The position numbers and the translations under genes are program-made. From Astropecten irregularis (Eukaryota; Echinodermata; Asteroidea; Paxillosida; Astropectinidae): a DNA stretch of 64,000 nucleotides. Below, piece by piece: positions 22,101 to 30,692 of the stretch; position 1 is the first letter of the stretch; each line of letters opens with the position of its first letter. The notes under the pieces are model-generated. The model did not search any database. It had not been told where the DNA came from and saw only the letters and a program-made list of their open reading frames with translations. The stretch lies in the NCBI GenBank assembly GCA_963971285.1, contig OZ020255.1, positions 11,490,931 to 11,554,930 of the forward strand. The letters are read 5' to 3'.

Positions 22101-25100
22101 AGTTTGGGTGGATCTGAAAAGAGCCAGGTAACTTGACGTTCTGGCCAGTATGCTCTGGCCGTCCTCAGGAGAATTCGGGTGGTTTCTTCTAAAGACAGCC
22201 TGAGTATACTTGCCAGAAGTCATACGAGAGTATAACATATGTCTCATGGCGTTACCACAATATGTGCTTCCGCCATGCAAAGCCATAAAGGTACAATTAC
22301 ACTTTGGTAGGAAACCAAAACAGACATTCACAGATTTACCTACCCGGTATAACTTACAGGGCACAAATATACAAACATATCGTTAACATTAATAAATGCT
22401 GTATTTATCAGGCATGCAACTTGGACATTCTAAAAAAGAGGAAATTCCAATCTTTACAATATTTTGTACAGTGTTTTCCACTAATCAATGGCATAAGAGT
22501 GAAGTGAAAAAAGAGGAAATCACCTGATCCGAGGAAAAGTTGCAATGCCTAATTTATCCAGAAATGAGTATTAAAAAACAAAAGGTCGAAAACAGTTTTG
22601 ATCTCCGAGATCAAAACCTCACAATTACAATTACCTTTACAATTTAGCGTAACAATTACAACAGTTTTGTGGTGTTTTCTATTGTTTCCAATGATCAAAT
22701 GAGCTGAACATTTCAAAGGTTTGTTTTTATTCAATGACAAATCCAATCATGAACAGACCGCAGCTGTTCTATCAACAGTTACCAAAGTATCTTTAAATCT
22801 AATTAATCCAGCCAAACCTCAATATTTCAAATTCAGAATTTTGCGACTTACGGGGTGAGCAAATTCCGTCTCCCTCGGAAAAGCATTGAAAGTCACCTCT
22901 TCTGAATCGGTCCACTGGTGCACATAACCTGTGGGAAAGAAACAAAATGACAAAAGAAAGTTGTTTATAGTGGTGAAACTTGTAAACAGTGTTGTAGCCC
23001 AGACCAGGGACCAATTTCACGGAATCCGTTACAGCCTATCTTTGTGCTCACGGGTACTGCCTTGTGTGAAATCCATTTCATGGAATCCATAAGCAAGACT
23101 TTCGGTGCTTAATCGGTTAGCAAAGAATTTCTAGGTTAAACTTATTTTATTTTTCTGCTAATGATTTGTCATATGCATTCTGCAGAAAGTCCTTGCTTAC
23201 CATATCAAAAAAGAAAACTCTCCTGTGAAATACGCTAACTATAAGCAAAAAAAAAAAAACTTTACTACTGTAAGCGAAGAATTTTTGCTTAATACGATAA
23301 TGCATTTCATGAAATTGGGCCCGGTTGGACCAAGACCAAGACCATAGCTGATGAAATCAAGACCAAGACCAAGACCAAGACCAGCACATAAAGTGGTCTC
23401 GAGAACTACACCCCTACACATTAAAGTGAAACTTTCCACATCCTACAAAAGAAAAGAATGGGAAGAACAAGTTGGGAGTGGTTTTAGAATTGTTTTCGTA
23501 AGAAGTCTCATTGTCTTACCGCCAGAGTCTCCGAATGCAATGGCCTTGTAGTTGCTTGACACGTCCAGAGCTAAGGTCATGTCACCGGCAATGTTGACCT
23601 GGTATAGCAGCATGGCCTCAGCGGTCACCAGACCACCAGGGTCAAGCAGCTGAAACTGACCGGTCTGGTGAGAGAATGAAACGAAACAAATAATTACCAC
23701 AAAACTTGTTGGACCTCAAGCTATGTGGATAGACCAGAAAGACCAAATGAACAGTATGCTCTGTTCGTCCTCCTTAATAAGACACTTTTCGAAACATCTT
23801 CTCCGAAACAAACACACTTCCAAAAGAGTATAAGGACTTTTCACATTATCCAAAATCTCGGAAATTAGAACCGGATCGAGACTTTTTTCAACCATTTTCA
23901 CACTTGATAAGTTTCAACCCCGAGCCAACCCGGGTAGGACAGCCTATTAACAGGATCAAAATCAACCCTGGTAGGAGCCATGGTTGAAAATCTCAAACCG
24001 GTTCCAAACTATATTTTTCTCCGTGATGCGTGTCATATGAACCGGTTCCCCAAAAATGTAGTGTGAACGTTGTCTCTTAAATCCAGTTCAAAAACTTGTC
24101 GGGCTGAACCAGGGCGGATCCAGGTTGGTTTCAATAAGGATCAAAAAGGAGAAAGTGTGAAAAGGCCTATACTTGGTGTTAAACAAATCATATCTTTCTA
24201 GTACTTCCACCATGCATAACTTCAAATCTCACAATGCTGAAGTAGGTCAGGAATTCAATGGGGCGAGGGGTGGGGGAGGGGGAGGAAGTCACCTGACTGA
24301 CAACGACGACTCTATTGGAGTATGTCGGTACATAGCGGAGGTACCATGGCTCAATGGGAATGTGCAGTGGGTTCATTGGTCGCATTGTCCGGAGGTCATA
24401 CACCATCAGGAACCGATCCAGAGACAGCCCACCATTCCTGGTAACAGAATATGATAAAAATAATCAGTTTGTCTTGTTGTTGAATTCCTAGATGTCTGAC
24501 AACAATGCATTTAATACTTGGGAGATCCCAAAACTCAAGTGAAATCCATTTGATTAGTATCCTTAACAGTTACTGCTGATCATTGAAGAGTGAACAAAGA
24601 CAAATTGACTGGAGCAGGATTTGAACCAGCGACCACCAGAATACTGTACCGTACCGACCGTCTACTGGTGATCGATGGTTCGAATCCCACTCCAGTAAAT
24701 TTTTCTTTGTTCACTCTTCAATGACATAAATTAAAATCCAATCAGTTTCTATTGTGGTTATTTGAGTTGATGGTGATGATGGTGCCATAAGATCTCCACC
24801 CCATTGTACCTTCACCACGCAAACTGTCAAATCTAAGTCACTGTTGATGATAACTTTGATAACAAACATCCTGTAGTTGAGAGTTTCATGAAGCTGTGCT
24901 TCCATACCACCAGGACCTTTGGGAAGGTCGTGATTCTAGAAACCCGAGCAGATGATCCAATTTCTTCCCCACACGTACCTTTCTCCATAGCCGCAAGTGA
25001 CGAGCTGATTACCGTGGACGTCAAAATCGGACAGGGTCCCCGAGTGAGGATCAAGGACGTGATCCACCTTCAGACTCCTCAGATCTCTCAAGTGAACCTA

Positions 25101-28100
25101 TCCAAAGGCAAATGAATCAGTTGAGGGTCATCAGGAGGGTCATCGGAGGAATTACTGCCCGGAGGAGTTTGATCTCTTAAAGGTTATATCATACTTTGGT
25201 TTTTGTCAAAGAAATACAGATTCATGGGCAAAAATACCAAGACAGATACAGTAACAGTCATCTGTGAAAATTTCAGTCCCATACGGTGCCCACTTTTTGA
25301 GAAAATCGTGGAAAACGACCACAGTATTTCTTAAGTCTTTTCTCTTTTATTTTTGATCTTTAAAAAACAAAATTGTGGTCGTTGTTTTACTTTAATATTT
25401 CTGGATGAATACACCATTTCAGGCGGAAATATTTTGACGGTATGTTTCTACCACCACCATCTTCATACCCTGTAAGTTATACATACATCTGTGAACATTT
25501 CTGTTTCGGTCTGCTACCAGGATTGGTAACATACCCAAACAGAAATGTTCACAGAATTACATACAACTTTCAGGGTATGAAGATGGTGTGAAGATTGTAG
25601 AAACATACTGTCAAAATATTTCCACCTGAAATGGTGTATTTATCCAGAAATTGGTAAAACAAAGACCAAAAACAGTTTTGATCAAGGAGTATTAAAGATC
25701 AAAACCATTCTTTATGTTTTATAAGACAATTTGAGCCAGGTTTTCTCTATTTTCTCGTGACTCAGATGTCCGATTGAGCTAAAATGTTCACAGGTTTATG
25801 TCATTTCATGTACATGCTGGATCAGACAAAGTGTGAGTGCTGTTTTGTCATCCCTGAACTTCACTACAATAGAGCTGCTTATATTCAATAAAGCCTGGCT
25901 TCTGAATAATGTCTGTGATCAATGTGGACTCAATCTGTCAATCAGGTTGATGCCAACTAGATGATCCAGGATAAAGCAGGGGTTTGAAATTCAGAATTCA
26001 AGGCTGGGGATCACAGAAGCCAAGACCCCAGGTAAAGCCAATGTCTGGCCTGCCTTTTTGGTAGCTGGGCCCGACCAATATTAGCTTCTCTCTCTTATTA
26101 AACTGGTTCCCAACAACATTCCATCCACTGCGATTCCCTGTACTCCTCTCACCTTCCCGCTGGTATCGCCGCAGCAAATGAAGTTGGTCCCGTGTCGCAT
26201 GATGGCCACGCCGGGGTCCTGTGCGGTGAATGTGGCTACCTCCCGGCCCTCGATCAGGTCAAACTCCACCAGGGTGTTCTGGTGGCCTCCCATCAGCAGG
26301 TGGGTACCGTTGTAGATCAGCATGCACTGCATGTCTTGAAGAGATTCTCCGCTGAAAAAAAAAAAAATGCGCATATCGGTGAAAATGATCATTGGGAGTT
26401 TGCCGGTGTGTGCGTGGTTTCATGGCTTTTGACTGTCAAACAAACAAAGATAATTGACTATTGGGACAGCACCAACGTAGTGCTGGATGGCTCAGTTGGT
26501 AGAGCGCCTGTTCAGTGTCCAGGAGGTCGCCGATTTGAATCCCGCTCCAGTCAATTTTTCTTTGTTCACTTTTCAATGAAAAAAAATGTGAGAGGTTTGA
26601 TGGCTTCTGACTGCCAAACGAACAAAGATAATTGACTATTATTAGGGACATTGGCAACATAGGGCTGGATAGCTCAGACAGTTGGTAAGGGCGCCAGTAC
26701 GGTATTCCGGGGGGGGGTCGCTGTTCTGATGTAAGCCTGTCTGGACTTGGAATAGAAATTTTCAAGTCCAATCGTGGACATTTTCCTAATCGTGGACCAC
26801 ACAATCCCTTTTGTCATTAGTCCACGGTTTGAATACTTTTACAAACTCAAAAATGTCCGACACAAACCTGTAGTCGAAGACCCTGAGTCCCTGCCTGGCA
26901 TGGCAGTGAAGGCTGTTGCTCGTCAGGCCCAAGACCCCGCCGTCAAACGACGTAATCTGACGGATTTCTCTGGTGGCGTGCATCTGGAAGGAGGTGTATT
27001 TCTGCATCTGCGTGCCGTAGTACGAGGTCACATGTCCCTACATCGACAACAGAACAAGAGAAACTTCAGCATGACATGCTTGTTTCAATACAACGTGCAC
27101 CAGCCACAAGGCAATGATGAAATTTGTTTCAGCTACGGACGATTTCTGAGAATTTATTCCATCAGCTATTGCAAATCAGGGGCATATTTCATAGAGCTGC
27201 TTAAGCACAAAAATTGGATTATTAAGCACGAAAGAACTGACACTGAAACAAACAGGCCCTAAGCCTCTGGGAGAGATCCCGTAAGGATCCAAACGCCAAA
27301 GCCCTCCTAACTCTTGTGCATGGGGATTTACTATGATGAGGTAACGGATCCATAAGATGGCTTGCCTACTGCTACACTACAAGGTTGGCAGTCGACTCTG
27401 TATGACATCAGGAGGCAGTGGATTCGAACCCTGTCCAATTATAAAGTCTACAGATTTTGGTCTCATTGACATTCAAAGGTAACAGGTTCATGAAAATCCA
27501 CAAGCCAGGCTTCATAGAGCTGCTTAAGCACAACGATTTGTTTAATAAGCATGAAAAGTCTTCTTGGATCAAACAGAATTACCAACCAAAAATTCATGTG
27601 ATGTTTACTGCTGCTGCTTTTGTTGTATTTGGCCATTGTTTGCTGAGCATAATATTCACAAGGAGTATTTGGCTGGCATACTGATTTGAGTGATTTCATT
27701 TAACAAGGTTTTTGGTGCTAAAGCAAATTTTGGTGCTAAAGCAGCTTTATGAAAGTGGACCCAGATTTCAGATTTTGTTGCTCGAGGTACAAGGCCACAC
27801 TTTCTGAGCAAAAGGGCAATTTCATTATTCTTAAGTCTCAAACTGCCATTGGATGCATTTTAAGAGGCAAATGAGGCCAAAACCAAAGGGTCAGAAGCCA
27901 GGGGCCCTTCTTTAGCACAAACATTTGCTAACCATGAAATTTAATAAAAAACAGGATTAACAACAAAATTTCCATGTGTTGTGTATCACTTGTGATTGTT
28001 CTTTGGCCGTTGCTGACCATGAATATCAAATGGAAGTTTTAATGGTGGTTTGTTTGATTGAGCAAGACATTTTGTGCTAAGCATTTGTTTTTTGTGATTA

Positions 28101-29570
28101 ACAGCTCCATGAAATTGGCCCCATGACATCCATGTAGTTCCTTTAAATTTGACAACCGATTTTCCGGAACCGGCAAGACTAAATATAAACATCTCCCCAA
28201 TGGACGCTAAGGCCAAATATTCCACCAGGGGCCAATTTCATAGAGCTGCTTAGCACAATAAATTGCTTAGCACAAAAATAGCTTGCCAAATAACACAAAC
28301 CACCATTGAAAATTCCATTTGATATTCATGGTCAGCGAACAACAGCCAAAGAACAATTGCAAGTGATACACAACAAACGGAAAATTGGGTGTTAATCCTG
28401 TTTTTACTAAGACAGAAAAGTAGTCATGCTTAGCGAATTTTTGTGCTAAGAAGCTCTATGAAAGTGGCCCCGGCCAGGAGGGTGGTCATCTTACCCCTTG
28501 GTTACCCATCCAGAGAAACTCTTCCTGCCGATCGAATGCCACCGCAGACACTCCGAAGTGGTCACCTCCATCAGCCATCAAGCTGTGCAACTCCCGGTAA
28601 GAGCCGTGCATGGGCAACGGAGGGCCTGTCCAAAATCATATAAATCAAGAAAAGTTATTAAGGAAAATGCAGGTGGGTATTTCCCATAGAGATACATATT
28701 AATAAACTAGAGGGCGGACGCACAATACTCCCCTGTACTGTGGCGCTGTGATCGCATGGGCCTGTGCAGCCATTACTATTATGGGCACGAATTAAGTATA
28801 TTCATGCGTACCAGGGAATGCTGTGCTGACGGAGCACTTGCGTAAACTACAGTACAAAGGCCTACGCCGTACGTACACAGCAAAGATAGTAAAGCGCCGG
28901 CGCAGTGCCCATTTCAGTAATGGCGGATCGATCCCCATGTTGTCACAGAAATTTCGCCGAGCCCACCCTCTAGTTTATTAGAATGTATCTCTATGGTATT
29001 TCCATGGTTAGGGACATTCTTTTTTGTAATGTAAGTCACCTCTTTTTTTTGCCTATTTGCAAGCATTACAAGGAATTATCAGTGGTAATGGTGATATATA
29101 TACACTTGCTGATTCCAATCAAACATTTTTAAATTCGAGTCTTTCAAGAATGATTGATCAAGGAATAAGTCATAGTCTCTTTAACAGGTAACTAACACAT
29201 TACCATGGACTTGCCCAGTTGGAGTTCAAGGTTTAAGTCATTTAAAGTTGATAATTGGAAAAAAAAATTCCACATTAATAATAATAGATTCATACACTTA
29301 AGTCCAAGTGCCAAATTTGTACCCTTTTTTTTTAGGGGGGGGGGGCTTTTTATTTGGACTCCGAAATATGTCTCTCAGGATATTTAACTGACATTTTATG
29401 ACTGAAACTGATTGGTCAGAACAAGGTTCAGAGTGGGAATCACCTTCTACGTATTCCTCAACGATCGGAGCATGCCCATCCTCGCCCACGTATCCCTCCA
29501 CAGGAATGGCACCTTCCAGGTAGTCATTGGGCGTGTACTGTTGTTCCCCAGCCGAGGGTTGAAACTCCAT
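7156..29570 (-). CDS. PAN2: PAN2, catalytic subunit of the PAN2-PAN3 poly(A) deadenylase (25 coding exons)
   Basis: Encodes the nuclease and scaffold subunit of the cytoplasmic PAN2-PAN3 complex, which makes the first cut-back of mRNA poly(A) tails. The order WD40 propeller, linker, catalytically dead UCH-like domain and DEDDh exonuclease is that of the family. All exons have GT-AG borders and matching phases. Their lengths sum to 3480 nt, i.e. 1159 aa plus stop, close to human PAN2 (about 1200 aa). The ATG at 29570-29568 is the first in frame after an upstream in-frame TGA about 18 codons before it. The stop is TAG at 7158-7156. Exon coordinates are given in the domain entries below. Oddities: a CCCH zinc finger inside the UCH domain, and introns crowded with transposons. 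SNF8 starts 1.1 kb upstream in the opposite direction. Identity is near certain; a few exon edges could shift by some bases. Confidence 0.96.
8531..9048. repeat. Minisatellite, seven units of about 75 bp
   Basis: Unit: GAGAAGCACCACTTTAGCGA, GTACGTCTGAACCTAGAGCT, GCCGGTAAGACTCTTCCAGA, GGTTTTGAGA plus a short GA run of varying length. PAN2 intron 23. Confidence 0.92.
10400..10740 (+). mobile_element. MITE-A copy in a PAN2 intron
   Basis: TTAAAGGTAGTATCATACTT at the left and GTATGATACCACCTTTA at the right. It ends 75 bp from the splice donor of PAN2 exon 22. Confidence 0.88.
11600..11700 (-). mobile_element. tRNA-derived SINE-2
   Basis: Minus strand: AGCTCGGTGGCCTAGCGGTA (A box) and GTGGGTTCGAATCCCACCTG (B box), followed by AGCCAGCGGGTGATTTTTTC. 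PAN2 intron 21. Confidence 0.8.
11689..11902. repeat. Inverted SINE-2 5' regions flanking a duplicated block
   Basis: GCTAGCTGGGGTTAGCGGGG ... CCAATATCGCGGCGGGTAC (11689-11758) is mirrored at 11839-11902. The block ATTTTGGTCGGGAGATAGAT at 11508 is repeated at 11763. The right arm ends 22 bp from the exon 21 donor. Confidence 0.75.
12147..12275. mobile_element. Short element O
   Basis: Ends ACTGGAATGCCGGTGT and GAGACCGGCATTCCAGT around three copies of GGTCTCAGCTGTC. PAN2 intron 20. Confidence 0.72.
12475..12838. repeat. Tandem repeat of about 90 bp next to the PAN2 exon 20 donor
   Basis: About four units, each with GGGATTTTGGTTGGGAGAGC, AAATTCTCCTTAC and CAATTTCAAGCAATTGCACA. TCCTTAC occurs at 12566, 12651, 12741 and 12832; on the gene strand each reads GTAAGGA. 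The last is the true donor of exon 20. Confidence 0.88.
13078..13322. mobile_element. Foldback element D, copy 1 (long hairpin)
   Basis: About 245 bp, nearly one long inverted repeat. The left arm starts CTGATCCGACGGC and contains CCCGCCATTAC and AACAAAAGAATTTATG; the right arm mirrors it (CCTTTGTTGCCGGACAAAAG) and ends near GTCGGATTGG. The centre is TGCAGGGTGTACGTCCCCTA. PAN2 intron 19. Confidence 0.88.
13445..13900 (+). mobile_element. 3' end of a LINE (non-LTR retrotransposon), broken
   Basis: Frames between 13640 and 13874 read [20 protein letters not shown], then a zinc-knuckle-like C...CG...H...C block ([17 protein letters not shown]), and [20 protein letters not shown] ending in TAG. 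This is the usual C-terminus of a LINE reverse transcriptase. An in-frame TGA and a frameshift near 13800 break it. A GAAGAAGAAGA tail follows and stops at the PAN2 exon 19 donor. Confidence 0.78.
14570..15175. repeat. TCAGTCAAT minisatellite with a 180-bp higher-order period
   Basis: Short TCAGTCAATC/GATTGGTCAG words fill 600 bp of PAN2 intron 17. Superimposed is a period of exactly 180 bp: the lines starting 14641 and 14821 agree almost throughout (for example TGAAGTGGTCAATCAATCAG at 14681 and 14861). Confidence 0.9.
15228..15275 (-). other. PAN2: CCCH zinc finger inside the PAN2 UCH domain
   Basis: Exon 17 (15202-15344) encodes [17 protein letters not shown] at residues 761-777. The spacing C-x5-C-x4-C-x3-H (Cys 762, 768, 773, His 777) is that of Nab2/ZC3H14-type CCCH fingers, which bind poly(A). 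A helical, charged lead-in ([18 protein letters not shown]) precedes it. The flanking exons keep frame on both sides, so the finger is in the mature protein unless exon 17 is skipped; skipping would shift the frame (143 nt). As far as I recall, human PAN2 has no such finger here, while PAN3 has an N-terminal CCCH finger. Confidence 0.85.
15380..15456 (+). mobile_element. SINE-2 5' fragment
   Basis: CTATATTGGATTCAAATTAA, CCAGCTAGCTTGGTGGTCTA and GTGGTATGACATCTG match the 5' half of SINE-2. It is cut at 15457 by foldback G. Confidence 0.7.
15457..15606. mobile_element. Foldback element G, copy 1
   Basis: Ends AGGCCGATTTCACTATAAAC and GTTAGTGAAATCGGCCCC. Core GATTTTCCGTCTAGCGATGG. Inverted arms of about 45 bp. 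It abuts element H at 15608. Confidence 0.83.
15608..16082. mobile_element. Foldback element H split by a nested element
   Basis: The left half (15608-15690) starts GGTTGATTTCACCAAACTCA. The right half (16007-16082) ends GGGCTTCATGAAATTGACCC. Joined across the insertion they give a normal H element. The insertion is the entry at 15691-16006. Confidence 0.8.
15691..16006. mobile_element. Element I nested in foldback H
   Basis: About 316 bp with inverted ends TTTTGTGTTGCCCTCAGTG and CACTTGAGGGCAACACAACA. The interior is A/T-rich with no coding capacity. It interrupts the H element in PAN2 intron 16. Confidence 0.78.
16309..16491. mobile_element. Foldback element C, copy 1
   Basis: 183 bp with ends GGCTACGTTCGAGCG and CGCTCAAACGCAGCC. 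Inside are repeated palindromic GAGTATACTC motifs. It lies beside PAN2 exon 16. Confidence 0.85.
16833..17092 (+). mobile_element. MITE-B copy 1 (hexanucleotide-tipped)
   Basis: About 220-260 bp with ends GGGCCYTTTTCRAAA and complement. Just inside each end lies a run of GGCTCA/GGCTCC hexamers, here CAGGCTCTGGCTCAGGCTTC on the left and GAGCCTGAGCCGGAGCCCGA on the right. The core reads CATATGCTGAAAATGTAGGT ... AATGGATTCACGAAGTGGAG. Confidence 0.85.
17266..18017. mobile_element. Foldback element M carrying nested element L
   Basis: Ends CAGTTGAACGCCGCTATAAC and GCTATAGTGGCGTTCCACTG. The element is opened near 17344 by element L. Related fragments occur at 6503-6656 (TTCGGTATAGCGGTGTTCCA). PAN2 intron 14. 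Confidence 0.75.
17344..17907. mobile_element. Element L nested in element M
   Basis: About 564 bp with ends TTTAAAGGGCGGCTGCAGTG and CATTGCAGAGACCCTTTAAA. No coding capacity seen. Confidence 0.75.
18125..18350 (+). mobile_element. MITE-B copy 2
   Basis: GGGCCTTTTTGAAATGGAGG to TTTCGAAAAGGCCC with hexamer remnants GGCTTAGGCTAAGGCTCC and GAGCCTGAACC. Same core. It ends 23 bp from the PAN2 exon 14 donor. Confidence 0.85.
19300..19661 (+). mobile_element. MITE-A copy 15 bp from the PAN2 exon 12 donor
   Basis: Full-length copy with TTAA at both ends and a nearly intact core including the palindrome TTTTGATCTTTTAAAAGATC. Only 15 bp separate it from the exon 12 splice donor (19682-19677 on the minus strand). 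Confidence 0.9.
19921..20151 (-). mobile_element. MITE-B copy 3
   Basis: Left AAAGGTCCTTTTTGAGGCCC with CAGGCTCAGGCTCAGGCTCC; right TCTTAGCCTGAGCCTCTG then TTTCAAAAAGGGC. Core is inverted relative to copy 1. PAN2 intron 11. Confidence 0.85.
20691..21147. mobile_element. Element N, inverted ends of about 50 bp
   Basis: Ends AGTCTTGGTTCACGACGTTG and CAATGTCGTGAACCAAGACT with further imperfect pairing inward. The middle has CGCACGCACGGACATGTATG and its mirror. It fills most of PAN2 intron 10. Confidence 0.82.
21560..21685 (+). repeat. Fragment of the MITE-A variant right half
   Basis: Contains GATCAGACAAAGTGTGAGGG and ends TATTATACCTTTAA, as in the 6661-6969 copy. It lies 5 bp from the PAN2 exon 9 donor region (21695-21690). 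Confidence 0.6.
21900..22034. mobile_element. Foldback element P, copy 1
   Basis: Ends GAGGCTGTGTCCCAATTCTC and AGAGAATTGGGACACGGCTT with CTGCAGTCAC and AATTTGCAGCTGCAG inside. PAN2 intron 8. Confidence 0.82.
22286..22797 (+). mobile_element. Diverged, longer MITE-A relative
   Basis: Starts AAAGGTACAATTACACTTTG and ends GTTACCAAAGTATCTTTAAA. The interior is diverged, with GATCTCCGAGATCAAAACCT and a CAATTACAATTACC stretch. PAN2 intron 8. Confidence 0.6.
23007..23323. mobile_element. Foldback element F, copy 1
   Basis: Ends GGGACCAATTTCACGGAATC and TTTCATGAAATTGGGCCC. GTAAGCA/TGCTTA words run through both arms. PAN2 intron 7. Confidence 0.75.
23328..23390 (+). repeat. GACCAA hexanucleotide run
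   Basis: ACCAAGACCAAGACCA and, after a break, AAGACCAAGACCAAGACCAA. PAN2 intron 7. Confidence 0.75.
23838..24169. mobile_element. Possible element with element-R-like tips
   Basis: Ends AAGGACTTTTCACATTATCC and AAAGTGTGAAAAGGCCTAT. The interior has several AACCGGTTCC-like words. Unrelated core to element R. PAN2 intron 6. Confidence 0.6.
24584..24725. mobile_element. Head-to-head SINE-1 3' ends forming a foldback
   Basis: Left AGAGTGAACAAAGACAAATT with GGATTTGAACCAGCGACC, right GATGGTTCGAATCCCACTCC with TTTTTCTTTGTTCACTCT. Two B-box modules face each other. PAN2 intron 5. Confidence 0.78.
25177..25850. mobile_element. Two adjacent MITE-A copies in PAN2 intron 4
   Basis: The first copy (25177-25519, inverted core) starts TTAAAGGTTATATCATACTT. 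The second (25520-25850, direct core) has the alternative right half with GACTCAGATGTCCGATTGAG. They meet at TGCTACCAGGATTGGTAACA. Confidence 0.75.
26395..26580 (+). mobile_element. tRNA-derived SINE-1 in PAN2 intron 3
   Basis: GGCTCAGTTGGTAGAGCGCC and GATTTGAATCCCGCTCCAGT with the family body. A second, damaged copy follows at 26590-26725. Confidence 0.83.
26590..26725 (+). mobile_element. Damaged SINE-1 copy
   Basis: Body GGCTTCTGACTGCCAAACGA and A-box-like TAGCTCAGACAGTTGGTAAG; the B box is lost around a run of nine G. Confidence 0.7.
27505..27768. mobile_element. Foldback element E, diverged copy
   Basis: Ends GGCTTCATAGAGCTGCTTAA and AGCAGCTTTATGAAAGTGGA. A further left-end fragment sits at 27177-27245. 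Confidence 0.65.
27901..28122 (-). mobile_element. Foldback element E, copy 1
   Basis: Ends GGGGCCCTTCTTTAGCACAA and AGCTCCATGAAATTGGCCCC. The core includes TGACCATGAATATCAAATGG (inverted relative to the next copy). PAN2 intron 2. Confidence 0.78.
28228..28472 (+). mobile_element. Foldback element E, copy 2
   Basis: Ends GGGGCCAATTTCATAGAGCT and AGCTCTATGAAAGTGGCCCC. Core: CCATTTGATATTCATGGTCA and AAGTGATACACAACA. It ends 17 bp from the PAN2 exon 2 donor. Confidence 0.85.
28686..28995. mobile_element. Element Q in PAN2 intron 1
   Basis: About 310 bp with ends ATAGAGATACATATTAATAA and TTATTAGAATGTATCTCTAT, followed inward by ACTAGAGGG and CCCTCTAGT. Flanked by CC and GG. Confidence 0.83.
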
Positions 29571-30692
29571 GTCTACTTCTACCTTCGGACCAAGAAGAAA
29601 GCGTGCACAGCATTTACATCAAACTTCAAAGCCAGATACTAGCAAGTAGCAGTAAAACTGAGAGTTAATTTGGAATACTAACACTTGTTGTACAAATGCA
29701 CAAACAATAGTTTGTTAGGCATTCCTATACATAAGTAGTCCACTCCGGTAAGCTGGTACCCAGCTTCTATAGTATTGGTAAACTAAGTCACCTGAATACA
29801 ACTCTTCATCTGTTGGGGGTCTGGGTACCAGATCCAGGCTAACTAATGCTGTGACTGCAGAGACAGAGTCTGACTGAGACTGAGGCCGTTTCCCAATTCT
29901 CTGGCTGCGGCTGCAAATTACGCATGCACCTATGGCAGCCACTGCAGCCGACTTGCGTGTTATTTGCGGTCACAGCCAGAGAATTTGGAAAGTAGGCCTA
30001 CACGGCCTGAGTCAGATCGAGTGCAGTCAAGATGGTCAACTTCAGATTGATTCGTTTCTTAAGTTGTATTATTAAAATGATGCTAAAGAATTCATATCAA
30101 AAGAAAATCTAACACACAACCTAGACTTGATTGCTGACCTTGCTTTTCTCCGCTTCCTAGGGCAAGATAAATATTCCAAATCCCCGAAAATAACAAGATT
30201 TGTAGTTGTAGGGCCTACTTACTTTTCAATCAGTCGTGCATGAATACAAAATGCACATTAGCTGTTTGTACAACAGCGCCCTCTTTGTTCGAGGGCATGT
30301 TCAGACTGACTGCGAGACATAAACACTGTGACTGTTTTATGATTTTGAACACTTTTGTTGGTTTGTCGCAAAAACCAATAAAATTCTGTACCATCCCTTT
30401 AAGTTTGTTTTATTAATACTCAATTCGAATTATTTTCCACTTTCACTGTGAAAAGATTCTGCTTAACAATTTACATTACTGAAGTGTTTCATCCAAGATA
30501 ATTCGGGGGTCAATCATTTTTTTAAAGATCGATAGTAGGTACATGAAACAGTCGTCCGTAGATAATATACCCGGAACAATATTTTCAGGTCTCCCCATTA
30601 AGAATCGAATTAATTTTGTGTTGATGGTTAGGAATAGGATTTTCATCTGTGAAAGGCTGTGGCAGTTTGGCCAATATTAGAACCAACTAAAA
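29571..30692. promoter_or_regulatory. Presumed bidirectional promoter region between PAN2 and SNF8
   Basis: The start codons of PAN2 (29570, minus) and SNF8 (30693, plus) face away from each other across 1.1 kb, so both 5'UTRs and promoters lie here. I see no TATA box at an obvious position and no CpG-rich island. A foldback element (29878-30005) occupies part of the PAN2 side. Promoter function is inferred from layout only. Confidence 0.45.
29878..30005. mobile_element. Foldback element P, copy 2, upstream of PAN2
   Basis: Starts GAGGCCGTTTCCCAATTCTC and ends CCAGAGAATTTGGAAAGTAG. It lies 0.3 kb upstream of the PAN2 start codon. Confidence 0.78.

Larger units (their letters stand above)
21249..22928 (-). 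other. PAN2: PAN2 exons 8-10: linker between propeller and UCH domain (residues about 346-469)
   Basis: Coding exons are 22852-22928, 21696-21820 and 21249-21418. The segment contains LLSDWPAE and the conserved PEILRSMK...FIGYAPNP block, the extended PAN3-interacting linker of PAN2 proteins. The exon 9 donor must be GTGGGT at 21695-21690, not the nearby GTCAGG, because only the former keeps the frame into [14 protein letters not shown] of exon 10. A lysine-rich stretch ([10 protein letters not shown]) follows. Confidence 0.9.
23520..29570 (-). other. PAN2: PAN2 exons 1-7: N-terminus and WD40 propeller (residues about 1-345)
   Basis: Coding exons are 29444-29570, 28495-28625, 26868-27037, 26153-26351, 24979-25097, 24293-24437 and 23520-23664. 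The first exon is a poorly conserved acidic leader ([20 protein letters not shown]). Later exons match PAN2 propeller blades, for example [34 protein letters not shown] and [20 protein letters not shown]. In the family this propeller packs against the dimeric PAN3 pseudokinase and helps dock the poly(A) RNP. Each exon is bounded by clear donors, for example GTAAGA after exon 2 and GTACGT after exon 5. Confidence 0.93.

Noticed and set aside
26192-26635. Plus-strand open frame of 147 codons
   Set aside because: Runs antisense to PAN2 exon 4 and then through a SINE; not a gene.
26774-27262. Plus-strand open frame of 162 codons, the longest listed
   Set aside because: Antisense to PAN2 exon 3, which has clear homology; the rest covers repeat DNA.
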